57,074 nucleotides of DNA from assembly GCA_910578305.1 (NCBI GenBank), contig CAJTQH010000005.1, positions 1 to 57,074 of the forward strand, in the 5' to 3' direction. Origin of the DNA: an uncultured Muribaculaceae bacterium. GTDB lineage: Bacteria; Bacteroidota; Bacteroidia; Bacteroidales; Muribaculaceae. Positions 49,275 through 57,074 of the stretch are shown piece after piece; within the stretch, counting starts at the first letter, position 1; each line of letters opens with the position of its first letter. The position numbers were made by a program, and so were the translations under genes. Under the pieces are notes generated by a model that was given only the letters and a program-made list of their open reading frames with translations, was not told the DNA's origin and did no database searches.

Positions 49275-50660
49275 TTATTTAGTCTTTGTTTCATATGTAT
49301 GTAGTCTGGTTTGTTTGCGGACTACGATGATTAGAGTGACTATCGCGAAGCAAAATGCTATGCAGTCTGATGCCGCCATACTTGCCCATACACCGTCGAT
49401 GCCCCAGTAGCGAGGTATGATGATAAGAAACGGAATAAGGAATATGAGCTGTCGGGTAAGTGAGAGAAATATTGAAATCTTAGGTTTGCCAACAGATTGG
49501 AAAAAATTCTGTATAACAATCTGACATCCTACCAGAGGGAAGAATATGAAGAATATTCGGAATCCGCGGTTTGCTATGGCTATAAGGGTGGTGTCGGTGG
49601 TAAACAGCGAACTGATCATTCCCGGAAACAGTTCGGTGGCCAGCCATCCCACACTTGTTATGGCCACTCCCAGCCATATGCCGATCATAAGAGTCTTTTT
49701 TACGCGTTGCCATTGTCCTGCACCATAGTTGAATCCAAGAATAGGCTGCATGCCTTGGGATACACCAAAGACAATCATGGCGAAGAACATTGTTGTTCGA
49801 TTGAGGATACCATACGCGCCTATGGCCAGATTGCCCGCGGAAGCTCCGTATTCAAGCAACGCTTTGTTTATAAATATCACTACTATGCAGCCGCATACAT
49901 TCATCAGAAACGGAGATAGTCCGATGGCGTAGATGCGTTTGATTATGGATGGCATGAGCCAGCGGCGCTGACGTTGAAGACGTATGTAGCTTTTTTTTGA
50001 AAGGAAATGCCACAGCACCCATACACAGGCTACTGACTGTCCCATGATAGTGGCTAAAGCAGCGCCTTTGATACCCCATTCGAGTACAAATATGAATATT
50101 GGAGCAAATATGATGTTGGCACCAACGGATAGCAGTGCCGAAATCATGGCCTTGGTCGGATAGCCTGTGGCTCTCATGATGTTGTTCAGTCCAATAAAAA
50201 TATATGATATGGGGGTGCCATAAAGAATTACTTGCATGAATTCTTTTGCAAAAGGAAGTGTCTCTGGAGTCGCTCCGAAAAAAAACAATATTTTGTCAAG
50301 GAACAATAATGTGACTCCGCCGAATATTGCGGAATGAATGAGACACAGCACAACCACATTATTTACCACATCGGTGGCGCGCGACACATTTTTCTGTCCG
50401 AGGAAAATTGATGTGATGGTAGCGCCTCCGACAGCTATAAGGGTACAGAATGCTATGACAAGATTCATCAGCGGGAACGTTATGGCCAGACCTGCTATGG
50501 CCATGGCTCCCACACCGCGACCTATGAAAATGCTGTCGATTATATTGTATAGAGAAGTGGCCACACTGGCTATAATAGCCGGTACAGAGTATTGGATGAG
50601 CAGGCGGGTGATTGAATTGCTGCCGAGATCCATTGGTGTTGACTGTGAACGAATGGTCAT
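49275..50660 (-). CDS. MATE family efflux transporter
   Basis: A 461-residue transporter with about 12 helices in two homologous halves. The N half has NSITRLLIQYSVPAIIA, SIFIGRGVGAMAIAGLAI and FPLMNLVIAFCTLIAVGGA; the C-half has GMQPILGFNYGAG. It exports cationic or other small compounds using a sodium or proton gradient. The start at 50660 follows the -7 box at 50681-50688; a frame open to 50753 lies upstream of it. Confidence 0.93.
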   Translation of the reverse strand: MTIRSQSTPMDLGSNSITRLLIQYSVPAIIASVATSLYNIIDSIFIGRGVGAMAIAGLAITFPLMNLVIAFCTLIAVGGATITSIFLGQKNVSRATDVVNNVVVLCLIHSAIFGGVTLLFLDKILFFFGATPETLPFAKEFMQVILYGTPISYIFIGLNNIMRATGYPTKAMISALLSVGANIIFAPIFIFVLEWGIKGAALATIMGQSVACVWVLWHFLSKKSYIRLQRQRRWLMPSIIKRIYAIGLSPFLMNVCGCIVVIFINKALLEYGASAGNLAIGAYGILNRTTMFFAMIVFGVSQGMQPILGFNYGAGQWQRVKKTLMIGIWLGVAITSVGWLATELFPGMISSLFTTDTTLIAIANRGFRIFFIFFPLVGCQIVIQNFFQSVGKPKISIFLSLTRQLIFLIPFLIIIPRYWGIDGVWASMAASDCIAFCFAIVTLIIVVRKQTRLHTYETKTK

Positions 50661-50680
50661 TGCTAAAAATAATTCTTTTA

Positions 50681-50688
50681 CAAAATTA
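50681..50688 (-). promoter_or_regulatory. -7 promoter box of the MATE gene
   Basis: TAATTTTG on the minus strand, 20 bp before the ATG at 50660. Confidence 0.6.
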
Positions 50689-50723
50689 ACGCATATAAGT
50701 CCAATTTTTATCACATACGGTAT

Positions 50724-50731
50724 TAAATTTG
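50724..50731 (+). promoter_or_regulatory. -7 promoter box of the HAD hydrolase
   Basis: TAAATTTG lies 31 bp before the ATG at 50763. Confidence 0.6.
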
Positions 50732-50762
50732 CATAAATAAAAACCAAAACCACATTGTTGTT

Positions 50763-51401
50763 ATGAAACGTTACGGAGCATTGTTTGATCTGGATGGAGT
50801 GCTTATAGATAGTGAATCGACCTATACACGGTTCTGGACAGAGATAGACCGGATATATCCGACCGGTATTGAGAATTATGCAATAGCTATCAAAGGCACT
50901 ACATTACCGGAGATAATGAAGCATTATGACAATGAAGAGGTAAAGGCTGACATACTGCGCCGCATCCACGACTTTCAGGAGACGATGTCGTATAGTTTGT
51001 ATCCCGGAGTGGAGAATTTTCTTTCTGAATTGCAGAGCCGTGGTATTCCTGCAGCCATAGTGACAAGCAGCGACAGTCGCAAGATGCAATTGCTGTTCGG
51101 TCAGATCCCGCAGCTTAAAATATATTTCCAGGCTATAATTGACGCGTCGATGGTGAGCAAATCAAAACCTCATCCCGAGGGGTATATAAAGGCTGCCGAT
51201 GCTATTGGTTGCCGGCCGGAAGACTGTTTTGTGTTTGAAGACTCGCTTCAGGGGCTTAAGGCCGGCAATGCTTCAGGTGCAACCGTAGTGGCTCTTGCTA
51301 CCACATATCCGCGTGAGGCACTAAACGGCAAGGCCGCCAAAATAATTGACGGCCTTGGTGATATTACGGTTGATGATATGCTGTCGCTCAGCAAGCCTTG
51401 A
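50763..51401 (+). CDS. HAD family phosphatase (beta-phosphoglucomutase-like)
   Basis: A 212-residue HAD hydrolase. Motif I FDLDGVLIDSE holds the nucleophilic Asp, motif II is IVTSSDSRKM, motif III Lys is in SKSKPHPEGY, and motif IV is CFVFEDSLQG. A helical cap (about 15-85) groups it with phosphatases of the beta-phosphoglucomutase subfamily acting on small sugar phosphates. It ends 14 bp inside the convergent nadC end. Confidence 0.92.
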   Translation: MKRYGALFDLDGVLIDSESTYTRFWTEIDRIYPTGIENYAIAIKGTTLPEIMKHYDNEEVKADILRRIHDFQETMSYSLYPGVENFLSELQSRGIPAAIVTSSDSRKMQLLFGQIPQLKIYFQAIIDASMVSKSKPHPEGYIKAADAIGCRPEDCFVFEDSLQGLKAGNASGATVVALATTYPREALNGKAAKIIDGLGDITVDDMLSLSKP

Positions 51402-52233
51402 AACTCATGTCGAGTCCTTTGACCGAGTGGGTGAGTGCGCCTACCGAGATGAAATCGACTCCACATTCGCCATAAGCACGAAGAGTGTCGATAGTGATGC
51501 CTCCCGATGATTCGATCTCACAACGTCCGTCAATCAGTTTTACGGCTTCGCGAGTCCGCTCAGGTGTGAAGTTGTCGAGCATTATGCGGTCGACGCCTGC
51601 TTCAAGAGCCTGATTTATTTCTTCGGTATTTCTTACCTCAAGCTCGATCTTGAGATCGCGTCCGGTTTGCTTGCAGTATTCTTTGGCCGCCGATACTGCC
51701 TGAGGTATTCCTCCGGCAAAATCAACATGATTGTCCTTTATGAGTATCATGTCGAAGAGACCTATGCGGTGATTGCATCCGCCTCCGATTTTTACCGCTT
51801 CTTTTTCGAGCATGCGCATGCCCGGTGTGGTCTTGCGTGTGTCGAGTACTTTTGTCTTAAGACCTTCAAGGCGCTGCTGGTATCGGGCTGTGGTGGTGGC
51901 TATGCCGCTCATGCGCTGCATGATGTTTAGCATCACGCGTTCGGTCTGAAGAAGCGACTGCACGCGTCCTTCCACTTCAAAGGCAATGTCGCCGGGACAA
52001 ACGTGCTCTCCGTCATGGATGAAAATAGTCATTTTTAATTCGGGATCAAATTTTCTGAACACCATTTGCGCTACTTCCACTCCGGCGATAATACCTTCTT
52101 CTTTCACGATAAGACGCTGTTTGCCGGTTTCGTCGGCGGGAATTGTGGACAGGGTGGTGTGATCACCGTCACCCACATCTTCGGCAAAGGCCAGTGTCAG
52201 CAAGTCATCGATAAGCTCTTCCTTTGATTTCAT
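51388..52233 (-). CDS. nadC: Nicotinate-nucleotide pyrophosphorylase (carboxylating)
   Basis: A 281-residue enzyme converting quinolinate and PRPP to nicotinate mononucleotide in NAD synthesis. Typical segments: EDVGDGDHTTLSTIP, LNIMQRMSGIAT, VLDTRKTTPGMRMLEKEAV (PRPP/quinolinate site), GGCNHRIGLFDMILIKDNH and IESSGGITIDTLRAY. It is transcribed divergently from rlmH; their -7 boxes form one palindrome. Confidence 0.96.
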   Translation of the reverse strand: MKSKEELIDDLLTLAFAEDVGDGDHTTLSTIPADETGKQRLIVKEEGIIAGVEVAQMVFRKFDPELKMTIFIHDGEHVCPGDIAFEVEGRVQSLLQTERVMLNIMQRMSGIATTTARYQQRLEGLKTKVLDTRKTTPGMRMLEKEAVKIGGGCNHRIGLFDMILIKDNHVDFAGGIPQAVSAAKEYCKQTGRDLKIELEVRNTEEINQALEAGVDRIMLDNFTPERTREAVKLIDGRCEIESSGGITIDTLRAYGECGVDFISVGALTHSVKGLDMSFKAC

Positions 52234-52251
52234 AATGTCGATTGCTTTTGT

Positions 52252-52269
52252 TACTTTTGTGCAAAAGTA
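52252..52269. promoter_or_regulatory. Interlocked divergent promoters of nadC and rlmH
   Basis: TACTTTTG (52252-52259, plus) and CAAAAGTA (52262-52269, the same box on minus) form a perfect inverted repeat around a TG. Both are consensus -7 boxes, facing each other 2 bp apart. Each predicted start lies inside the other box, so only one polymerase could bind at a time. Confidence 0.55.
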
Positions 52270-52301
52270 CTAATAACCGTCCATCTCAGCAAATCCAACA
52301 G

Positions 52302-52775
52302 ATGAAAATAGAATTAATGGCCATAGGTAAGACTCAGAGCCGCTATCTGGCCGAAGGCATACAGCAATATGTAGACCGTATAGGCCATTATGTGCCGTTT
52401 TCATTGACAATATTGCCGGACATAAAAGCCACCAAGGCACTTACCGAGGCGCAGCAGAAAGAGCGCGAGGGGCAGGTGATGCTTTCGGCGTTTCAGCCCG
52501 GAGATGCAGTGGTGCTCCTTGATGAACGTGGTCGTGAGTTTACGTCGCGTGAGTTTGCCGGGTTTATCGACAAGAAGATGTCGTCGGGGCTCAAGCGTCT
52601 TGTATTTGTAATCGGAGGTCCTTATGGCTTTTCCGATGCTGTCTATGCCAGAGCCGACGGTAAGGTGTCGCTTTCACGTATGACATTCTCACACGAGATG
52701 GTGCGATTGTTCTTTGTAGAGCAGATTTATCGGGCTATGACCATACTTCGCGGTGAGCCATATCACCACGACTGA
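52302..52775 (+). CDS. rlmH: 23S rRNA pseudouridine-1915 N3-methyltransferase RlmH
   Basis: A 157-residue SPOUT methyltransferase acting on helix 69 of 23S rRNA. The trefoil-knot end is unmistakable: FVIGGPYGFSD, then LSRMTFSHEMVRLFFVEQIY and the C-terminal GEPYHHD. The start at 52302 gives the usual MKIELMAIGK opening. It ends 2 bp from the convergent hemW stop. Confidence 0.97.
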   Translation: MKIELMAIGKTQSRYLAEGIQQYVDRIGHYVPFSLTILPDIKATKALTEAQQKEREGQVMLSAFQPGDAVVLLDERGREFTSREFAGFIDKKMSSGLKRLVFVIGGPYGFSDAVYARADGKVSLSRMTFSHEMVRLFFVEQIYRAMTILRGEPYHHD

Positions 52776-52777
52776 TT

Positions 52778-53887
52778 TCATTCGTCGGGGAATAAATCGA
52801 CCAGTACGCTGTCGGTAAGAAGCCATGAATCTTGGTTCATGTACAGATGACCTTGAGCGGCCACTAACAGATTTCGCGCTATGTGGGGCTTTGCAGTGTG
52901 CAGCAGGCGTCGGCATTCGTCTACACCCCATCGAGCCTCATAATCGCTAAGATCAATGCCTTCGGCCGTGCGCAGACGTATCATCAGATATTCGTCGATG
53001 CGCTGTGTACGGGTAAGATGTTCAGTCTGAAAACATTCGGTGGGATCGGCGAGATATGTATGCAGAGCCGACGGGTTGCTGTGACGAGTGATCCCGTCGA
53101 AGCTGTGGGCTGCGGCTCCGAGTCCGAGATATGGCGTTAGATTCCAATACGATGAGTTGTGAAGAGAGTGAAATCCAGGCATGGCGAAATTGGATATCTC
53201 ATAATGTTTCATGCCGTGCCGTGCCGTGAGTCGGCATAAATTGTGATACATCGCCTCCGACATTTCCTGTGGCACTTCACTGAATTTTCCCATCTGAGCC
53301 ATGGCCCATAGCCGGGTGCCTGGTTCGAGCATAAGGCTGTAAGCCGAAAGATGTTGTGGATTCAATTCTAAAGTACGCTTCACTGACGATAGCCAGCTGT
53401 CGGAGGTCTGTCCTGGAAGTCCGTAAATTAGATCAAGACTCAGATTGTCAATGCCGGCATGGCGAAGCCGATGAGCCGCTTCGATGGCCTGAGCCGCTGT
53501 GTGTCGGCGTCCGATGGTTTTTAGCTCGGAGTCGACAAGGCTCTGGACACCCATGCTGACACGTGTCACCGGACTGTGACGTAGAAAATCAGCCAGTCTG
53601 TCGGTCACGTCTTCGGGATTCACTTCAATGGTGAATTCTTCGACGTCTTGCGTGGGTAGCCATGCAAACAGATGTTCAAGCATCGGGATGGATAAGATGG
53701 AAGGAGTACCGCCGCCGATGTATATCGTGTTGACGGTTGAGGTACCGAGTTCATGATGTCGGGCGTCCCACTCCAATCGCAATGCGTCGATGTATGCATC
53801 GGCTCTTTTTCGAATCGGAATCGAGAAAAAGTCGCAGTATGCACACTTGCTGTGGCAGAATGGAATATGTATATATAGTCCGGCCAT
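52778..53887 (-). CDS. hemW: Radical SAM protein HemW
   Basis: A 369-residue radical SAM heme chaperone. The cluster motif CxxxCxxC is at residues 11-18 (PFCHSKCAYCDF), followed by TIYIGGGTPS, EVNPEDV, VSMGVQS and DLIYGLPGQT. The extra upstream codons (to 53950) are excluded since the canonical start is MAGLYIHIPFC. In bacteria HemW transfers heme to membrane targets; older annotations call it coproporphyrinogen III oxidase. Confidence 0.95.
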   Translation of the reverse strand: MAGLYIHIPFCHSKCAYCDFFSIPIRKRADAYIDALRLEWDARHHELGTSTVNTIYIGGGTPSILSIPMLEHLFAWLPTQDVEEFTIEVNPEDVTDRLADFLRHSPVTRVSMGVQSLVDSELKTIGRRHTAAQAIEAAHRLRHAGIDNLSLDLIYGLPGQTSDSWLSSVKRTLELNPQHLSAYSLMLEPGTRLWAMAQMGKFSEVPQEMSEAMYHNLCRLTARHGMKHYEISNFAMPGFHSLHNSSYWNLTPYLGLGAAAHSFDGITRHSNPSALHTYLADPTECFQTEHLTRTQRIDEYLMIRLRTAEGIDLSDYEARWGVDECRRLLHTAKPHIARNLLVAAQGHLYMNQDSWLLTDSVLVDLFPDE

Positions 53888-53895
53888 CAGATACG

Positions 53896-56817
53896 TTAGT
53901 AATCGGTATTGTCGCGTCCGCACATAGGCTTGAATTGGCAAAACTTGCATGATTCGTTATGGCAGCTTTGCTTGAACGGCACGGATGTGTCAAATATTTC
54001 AAGGACGGTGTCCTTGAGCAGTTCCTTGAACCTGTCGTAGACCTGATGGTAGTCGGAGAGTTCGGTTTTGTTGATCATTATGGGCTGTATGCCGTTTGTC
54101 ATTATGGACTGCATCTGATAGATAACCGGGCGTATAGCTCTGTCGTCGTGTTGAAGCATATTGTATATGTGGCAGTAGAGCAGTAATTGCAGGATGGCTT
54201 TCTGGCGGTCTTTTGCCGGGGTGAATATCTGATCGACAGACGTGGCCGATAGTTTATCCGAACCTGTTTTGTAGTCGACAAATCGCATTGTGCCGTTGAC
54301 GATGTCGATTCGGTCGACTATCTGTGTCACATTGATATTGATGCCGGGCAGGATCTCTATTGAACCTGACATCTTGTACTCGGCTTTGACAAACGTAAAT
54401 GGGGTCAGCTCCATATCGGCCTTCAGCATGGCTGCAATTGTGGCTTTTATCACTTTGCCCAATACGAGGCTCTCGCCGGTCAGCGGCTCTAACTGCTTTT
54501 CAACAGGTCGTTTGTGAAATACACGGTTAATGGCCTCGACAATTATCCGATCGATCAATGTGGAGTTTTTTTCGGTAAGGGGTTCAAGCATTGAACGTGT
54601 TATGGTGACTGGCTGTGGGTTGTCTTTGTCCTGCCATGATTCATAGATGTGCTGGGCCACTTCATGCACAATAGAGCCGTAGGTGCTTGAGTCCATGTAA
54701 TCTATGATTTCGTCCTCTCCATTATAGCCTTCTACGTATTTCAGATAGAATTCCAGGGGACAGTTCAGATATGTGTTGAGGGCACTTGCCGATAGCTTGG
54801 GACCGTCAGTGGTCTTGAATCTGTCAAGCAGCCGCTCTATGCGTTTGTTCTTGGAGACGGTGATTTCTTCGGGATTGAATTGTTGCGACTGGTATACACA
54901 TAGTCGGTGTGAAATTTCGGTACGATCGAAGAAGTATAGGATCTGGGCTATGTATCTCGACATTTCGCTACTTTTTATCCCTCCGACCGATCGAGCGTCG
55001 TAGATTAGTGTGACGTTGCGTGCGCGTGATATCAGACGATAGAAATAGTAGGCGAATATGCTTTCCTGAAAGTCGAGTGTGGCCATGCCGAATCCGTAGC
55101 GCAGGGCATCGGGTATGAACGAACGGCTATAATGCTTGCGAGGAAATATGCGTTCGTTCATCGACAGCATTATGATATTGTCGAAATCGAGCGCTCGGGT
55201 TTCCAGTACACCCATGATCTGGAGTCCGTGGAGTGGTTCGCCGATAAAATTGATGGTGTCGGAGGATGTAGCACGCTCTACGAGCCGTATAAAAGATTGT
55301 CCGTGCATGTCGATGCCGAAGCGTTCGGCCGCGCTGTGCAGCTCGTCGATGGCATCGCTGTACGATTCGATAAAGCGCAGTTGCATGTCGTCGGACGGCC
55401 CGATGGTCAGTTTCATGAAATCGCAGAGGCCGGCAAGATAGCTGTAGACACTGCGACGGTCTTCAGGATTTTCGATGGGGCGGAACACAGGTTTGAATTC
55501 CGGCACCATCGACACAATCAGCGATGCCGGTATGGTGAACAGTCGCTGGCGCTGGATCTCACTTTCAAGAATGGTACATTTTTCAGGACTTACGGCACGT
55601 AGCAGTGGTGTGCTGAGAAGCGCAGCCACATCCTCCCAGAAATATACTCGTTCATCGTTGCGTAAACGTGACCGGAGATGCAGGCTTACAATTTTTTTCA
55701 ACAATGCGGCCATTGGGCTTAAACGCATGGGAAATCCCATGGTGACATTGAGCGTGGTGATCTCTTCGGGCACTGAATGAATCATGGGGATGAATAGAGA
55801 TTCGTCTGGAAGTACCACGGCGGTGTTGATGGCATTGTCGCGATCGGAGATTGCGCCATCTGCCATCCATTCTCGTAGCTGCTGTCCGGCAAGTTTGACT
55901 TGTGCGGTATTGGATGGTACACCTACGATGTTTATCCGTGGTTGTGGCGGACGTTCTGTCTCGGGCAGTGCGTACATCGATGGAAATTCCTTGACGTTGC
56001 GGTTCATGAAGCGAGCGGCGCGACTGTCTTTGAGATCAAAAGCCCTGGAGTTGAAATCCCAATAGAAATCGGCTTTCCCAAGACGCTGAAGACGGCTGAA
56101 AATTGTTATCTCGCTCGTGGATAATACGTTGAAGCCAACGAAGATACATCTGGAATACGGCAGTTCGTAATCTGATGACGGATCAAGGATCTCAACAGCG
56201 TTGCGGTAGAGCATGCCCGACGATGCCAGACCACGCGATGCCAATCGCTGTCGATAGGCATGATATAGCGGCTGAAGCACTTCCCATAGTTTTACGAAGC
56301 GTGCATGATGGCGGTTGTCGTGATTGCGTTCGAGGTGGTTCCAGAAGCGGTCGATGGTTTCAACAGTGCGTTTCTCGCCCCAATAACGCGCTATGACATC
56401 AAGCTGCTTCGGGGTGAGATAGTTACTTGAAATCTCACGCAACCGCTTCACGTTGACGAACAGAGCGTCGGCATCCACCAGATATCGGTCGACATCGTTA
56501 AAGTCGCTGACAAGCATTTCTCCCCAGAATAGAAATCGGTCAAAGTCAACATCTACGTCGGGCAGCCGGCGGTATTCGTCGTACAGTGTGAATAGCAGAT
56601 CATAGCGGTTGGCTTCGACCAGCGGAGAGAATCCGGCCACGAAATCGGTGATGTTGGTCACACATGGCATCACAGCGGAGTGCCCGAGCTCCTGATGCAT
56701 AAAGTGGGTGAAAAACGTGGCACTGCGCTTGTTTGGAAACACAAAGCAATAGTCGAGCAGATTTTCACGTTCGTTGGCTGCATAGACCGAAGCCACCTGT
56801 CGGAGAAATGGTATCAT
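53896..56817 (-). CDS. AddB-like PD-(D/E)XK nuclease/helicase-like protein
   Basis: A 973-residue protein with an inactive helicase-like body and a C-terminal RecB-type nuclease. The nuclease core RFVDYKTGSDKLS holds the catalytic D-x-K. Four cysteines (NTYLNCPLEF; then SCHNESCKFCQFKPMC) should bind a 4Fe-4S cluster as in AddB. A degenerate Walker A-like segment (FPNKRSATFF) is near the N-terminus. It probably works with an AddA-type helicase in double-strand break repair; the partner is not in the window. It overlaps the holB stop by one base (TGATG). Confidence 0.85.
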   Translation of the reverse strand: MIPFLRQVASVYAANERENLLDYCFVFPNKRSATFFTHFMHQELGHSAVMPCVTNITDFVAGFSPLVEANRYDLLFTLYDEYRRLPDVDVDFDRFLFWGEMLVSDFNDVDRYLVDADALFVNVKRLREISSNYLTPKQLDVIARYWGEKRTVETIDRFWNHLERNHDNRHHARFVKLWEVLQPLYHAYRQRLASRGLASSGMLYRNAVEILDPSSDYELPYSRCIFVGFNVLSTSEITIFSRLQRLGKADFYWDFNSRAFDLKDSRAARFMNRNVKEFPSMYALPETERPPQPRINIVGVPSNTAQVKLAGQQLREWMADGAISDRDNAINTAVVLPDESLFIPMIHSVPEEITTLNVTMGFPMRLSPMAALLKKIVSLHLRSRLRNDERVYFWEDVAALLSTPLLRAVSPEKCTILESEIQRQRLFTIPASLIVSMVPEFKPVFRPIENPEDRRSVYSYLAGLCDFMKLTIGPSDDMQLRFIESYSDAIDELHSAAERFGIDMHGQSFIRLVERATSSDTINFIGEPLHGLQIMGVLETRALDFDNIIMLSMNERIFPRKHYSRSFIPDALRYGFGMATLDFQESIFAYYFYRLISRARNVTLIYDARSVGGIKSSEMSRYIAQILYFFDRTEISHRLCVYQSQQFNPEEITVSKNKRIERLLDRFKTTDGPKLSASALNTYLNCPLEFYLKYVEGYNGEDEIIDYMDSSTYGSIVHEVAQHIYESWQDKDNPQPVTITRSMLEPLTEKNSTLIDRIIVEAINRVFHKRPVEKQLEPLTGESLVLGKVIKATIAAMLKADMELTPFTFVKAEYKMSGSIEILPGININVTQIVDRIDIVNGTMRFVDYKTGSDKLSATSVDQIFTPAKDRQKAILQLLLYCHIYNMLQHDDRAIRPVIYQMQSIMTNGIQPIMINKTELSDYHQVYDRFKELLKDTVLEIFDTSVPFKQSCHNESCKFCQFKPMCGRDNTDY

Positions 56818-57074
56818 CAGGCGTTGGGTTTCTGGATGAGCAACATGATGACTTTTATGGCAACATCAAGATTGACTATTTTGCCATTGGCGTTTCCGGA
56901 GATGTCAGTGCGTGCGCGGTCGAATGTGGATATCAGTTTCTCTACATTGGCTTCGTTGATGAATCGTGCGAATTTAGTAGAGAAAGCCTCCTCACCGGAG
57001 GTCATATAATTGAGTGTAGGTACTTGAAAGTTGTACACGAAATTTTCGCGCACCAGTCTCATGGCGTAGTCATA
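56817..57074 (-). CDS. holB: DNA polymerase III delta-prime subunit, C-terminal part
   Basis: The last 85 residues of a gene that continues beyond the window. The segment MRLVRENFVYNF, then FSTKFARFINEANVEKLI and NANGKIVNLDVAIKVIMLLI matches the C-terminal end of Bacteroidetes HolB (clamp-loader delta-prime). Partial; the rest cannot be seen. Confidence 0.75.
   Translation of the reverse strand, partial: YDYAMRLVRENFVYNFQVPTLNYMTSGEEAFSTKFARFINEANVEKLISTFDRARTDISGNANGKIVNLDVAIKVIMLLIQKPNA

Noticed and set aside
1..57074. CRISPR array or prophage
   Set aside because: No regularly spaced repeats with unique spacers, no cas genes, and no phage structural, integrase or transposase genes were seen.

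Overview
The window looks like chromosome from a gut Bacteroidales, most like the Muribaculaceae (inference). Reasons: TonB-type outer membrane barrels dominate, GLPGLI proteins and FecI-like sigma/DUF4974 anti-sigma genes are present, Shine-Dalgarno sites are weak, and about two dozen genes start shortly after a Bacteroidetes -7 box (TAnnTTTG), often so close that the mRNA must be nearly leaderless. Housekeeping genes (folP, cdaA, ilvA, nadC, rlmH, hemW, holB) are those expected of this group.

Layout. 1-11 kb: a histidine kinase/response regulator pair is flanked by two GLPGLI + outer membrane barrel pairs, one divergent and one downstream, followed by two paralogous PH-like membrane proteins and a small barrel. 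The divergent promoter region carries four 10-bp direct repeats at exact 11-bp spacing, which fits an OmpR-type binding array. A strongly self-complementary element of about 140 nt lies between the response regulator and the second GLPGLI gene. 11-23 kb: three lipoprotein-TPR-TM-HTH proteins (probable membrane-anchored transcription factors). The first two are each followed by a barrel gene (the second barrel is broken by a deletion), and the third by an M16 zinc peptidase. Perfect inverted repeats sit immediately upstream of the -7 boxes of the first regulator and of both barrels, so each module appears to carry its own operator. 23-27.4 kb: a sigma factor/anti-sigma/STN-barrel operon, then a 97-bp copy of its promoter fused to the 3' end of a related barrel gene, the scar of a duplicated and then collapsed operon.

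27.4-33 kb: a small heme-b-like membrane protein, a GYF_2-TM2 gene with two compensating frameshifts, GNAT, VanZ, a sodium:neurotransmitter-type symporter with a small basic partner, then folP-cdaA. 33-36.6 kb: a low-GC accessory stretch between tRNA-Ser(GGA) and tRNA-Leu(TAG), with partial duplications of the tRNA-Ser 3' end, short dispersed repeats and unrecognised secreted proteins. 36.6-42.5 kb: an RND efflux operon whose TolC-like first gene has a frameshift. 42.7-57 kb: a serine-type sulfatase, threonine ammonia-lyase, UDP-galactopyranose mutase with a DUF4422 glycosyltransferase, a FAD oxidoreductase, MATE exporter, HAD phosphatase, nadC/rlmH with interlocked promoters, hemW, an AddB-like nuclease and the end of holB.

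The best candidates for something undescribed are the membrane-anchored HTH/palindrome/barrel modules (11.09-18.2 kb), the 11-bp array at 3608-3651 and the structured element at 5992-6132. All assignments come from reading the sequence; no database search was run.
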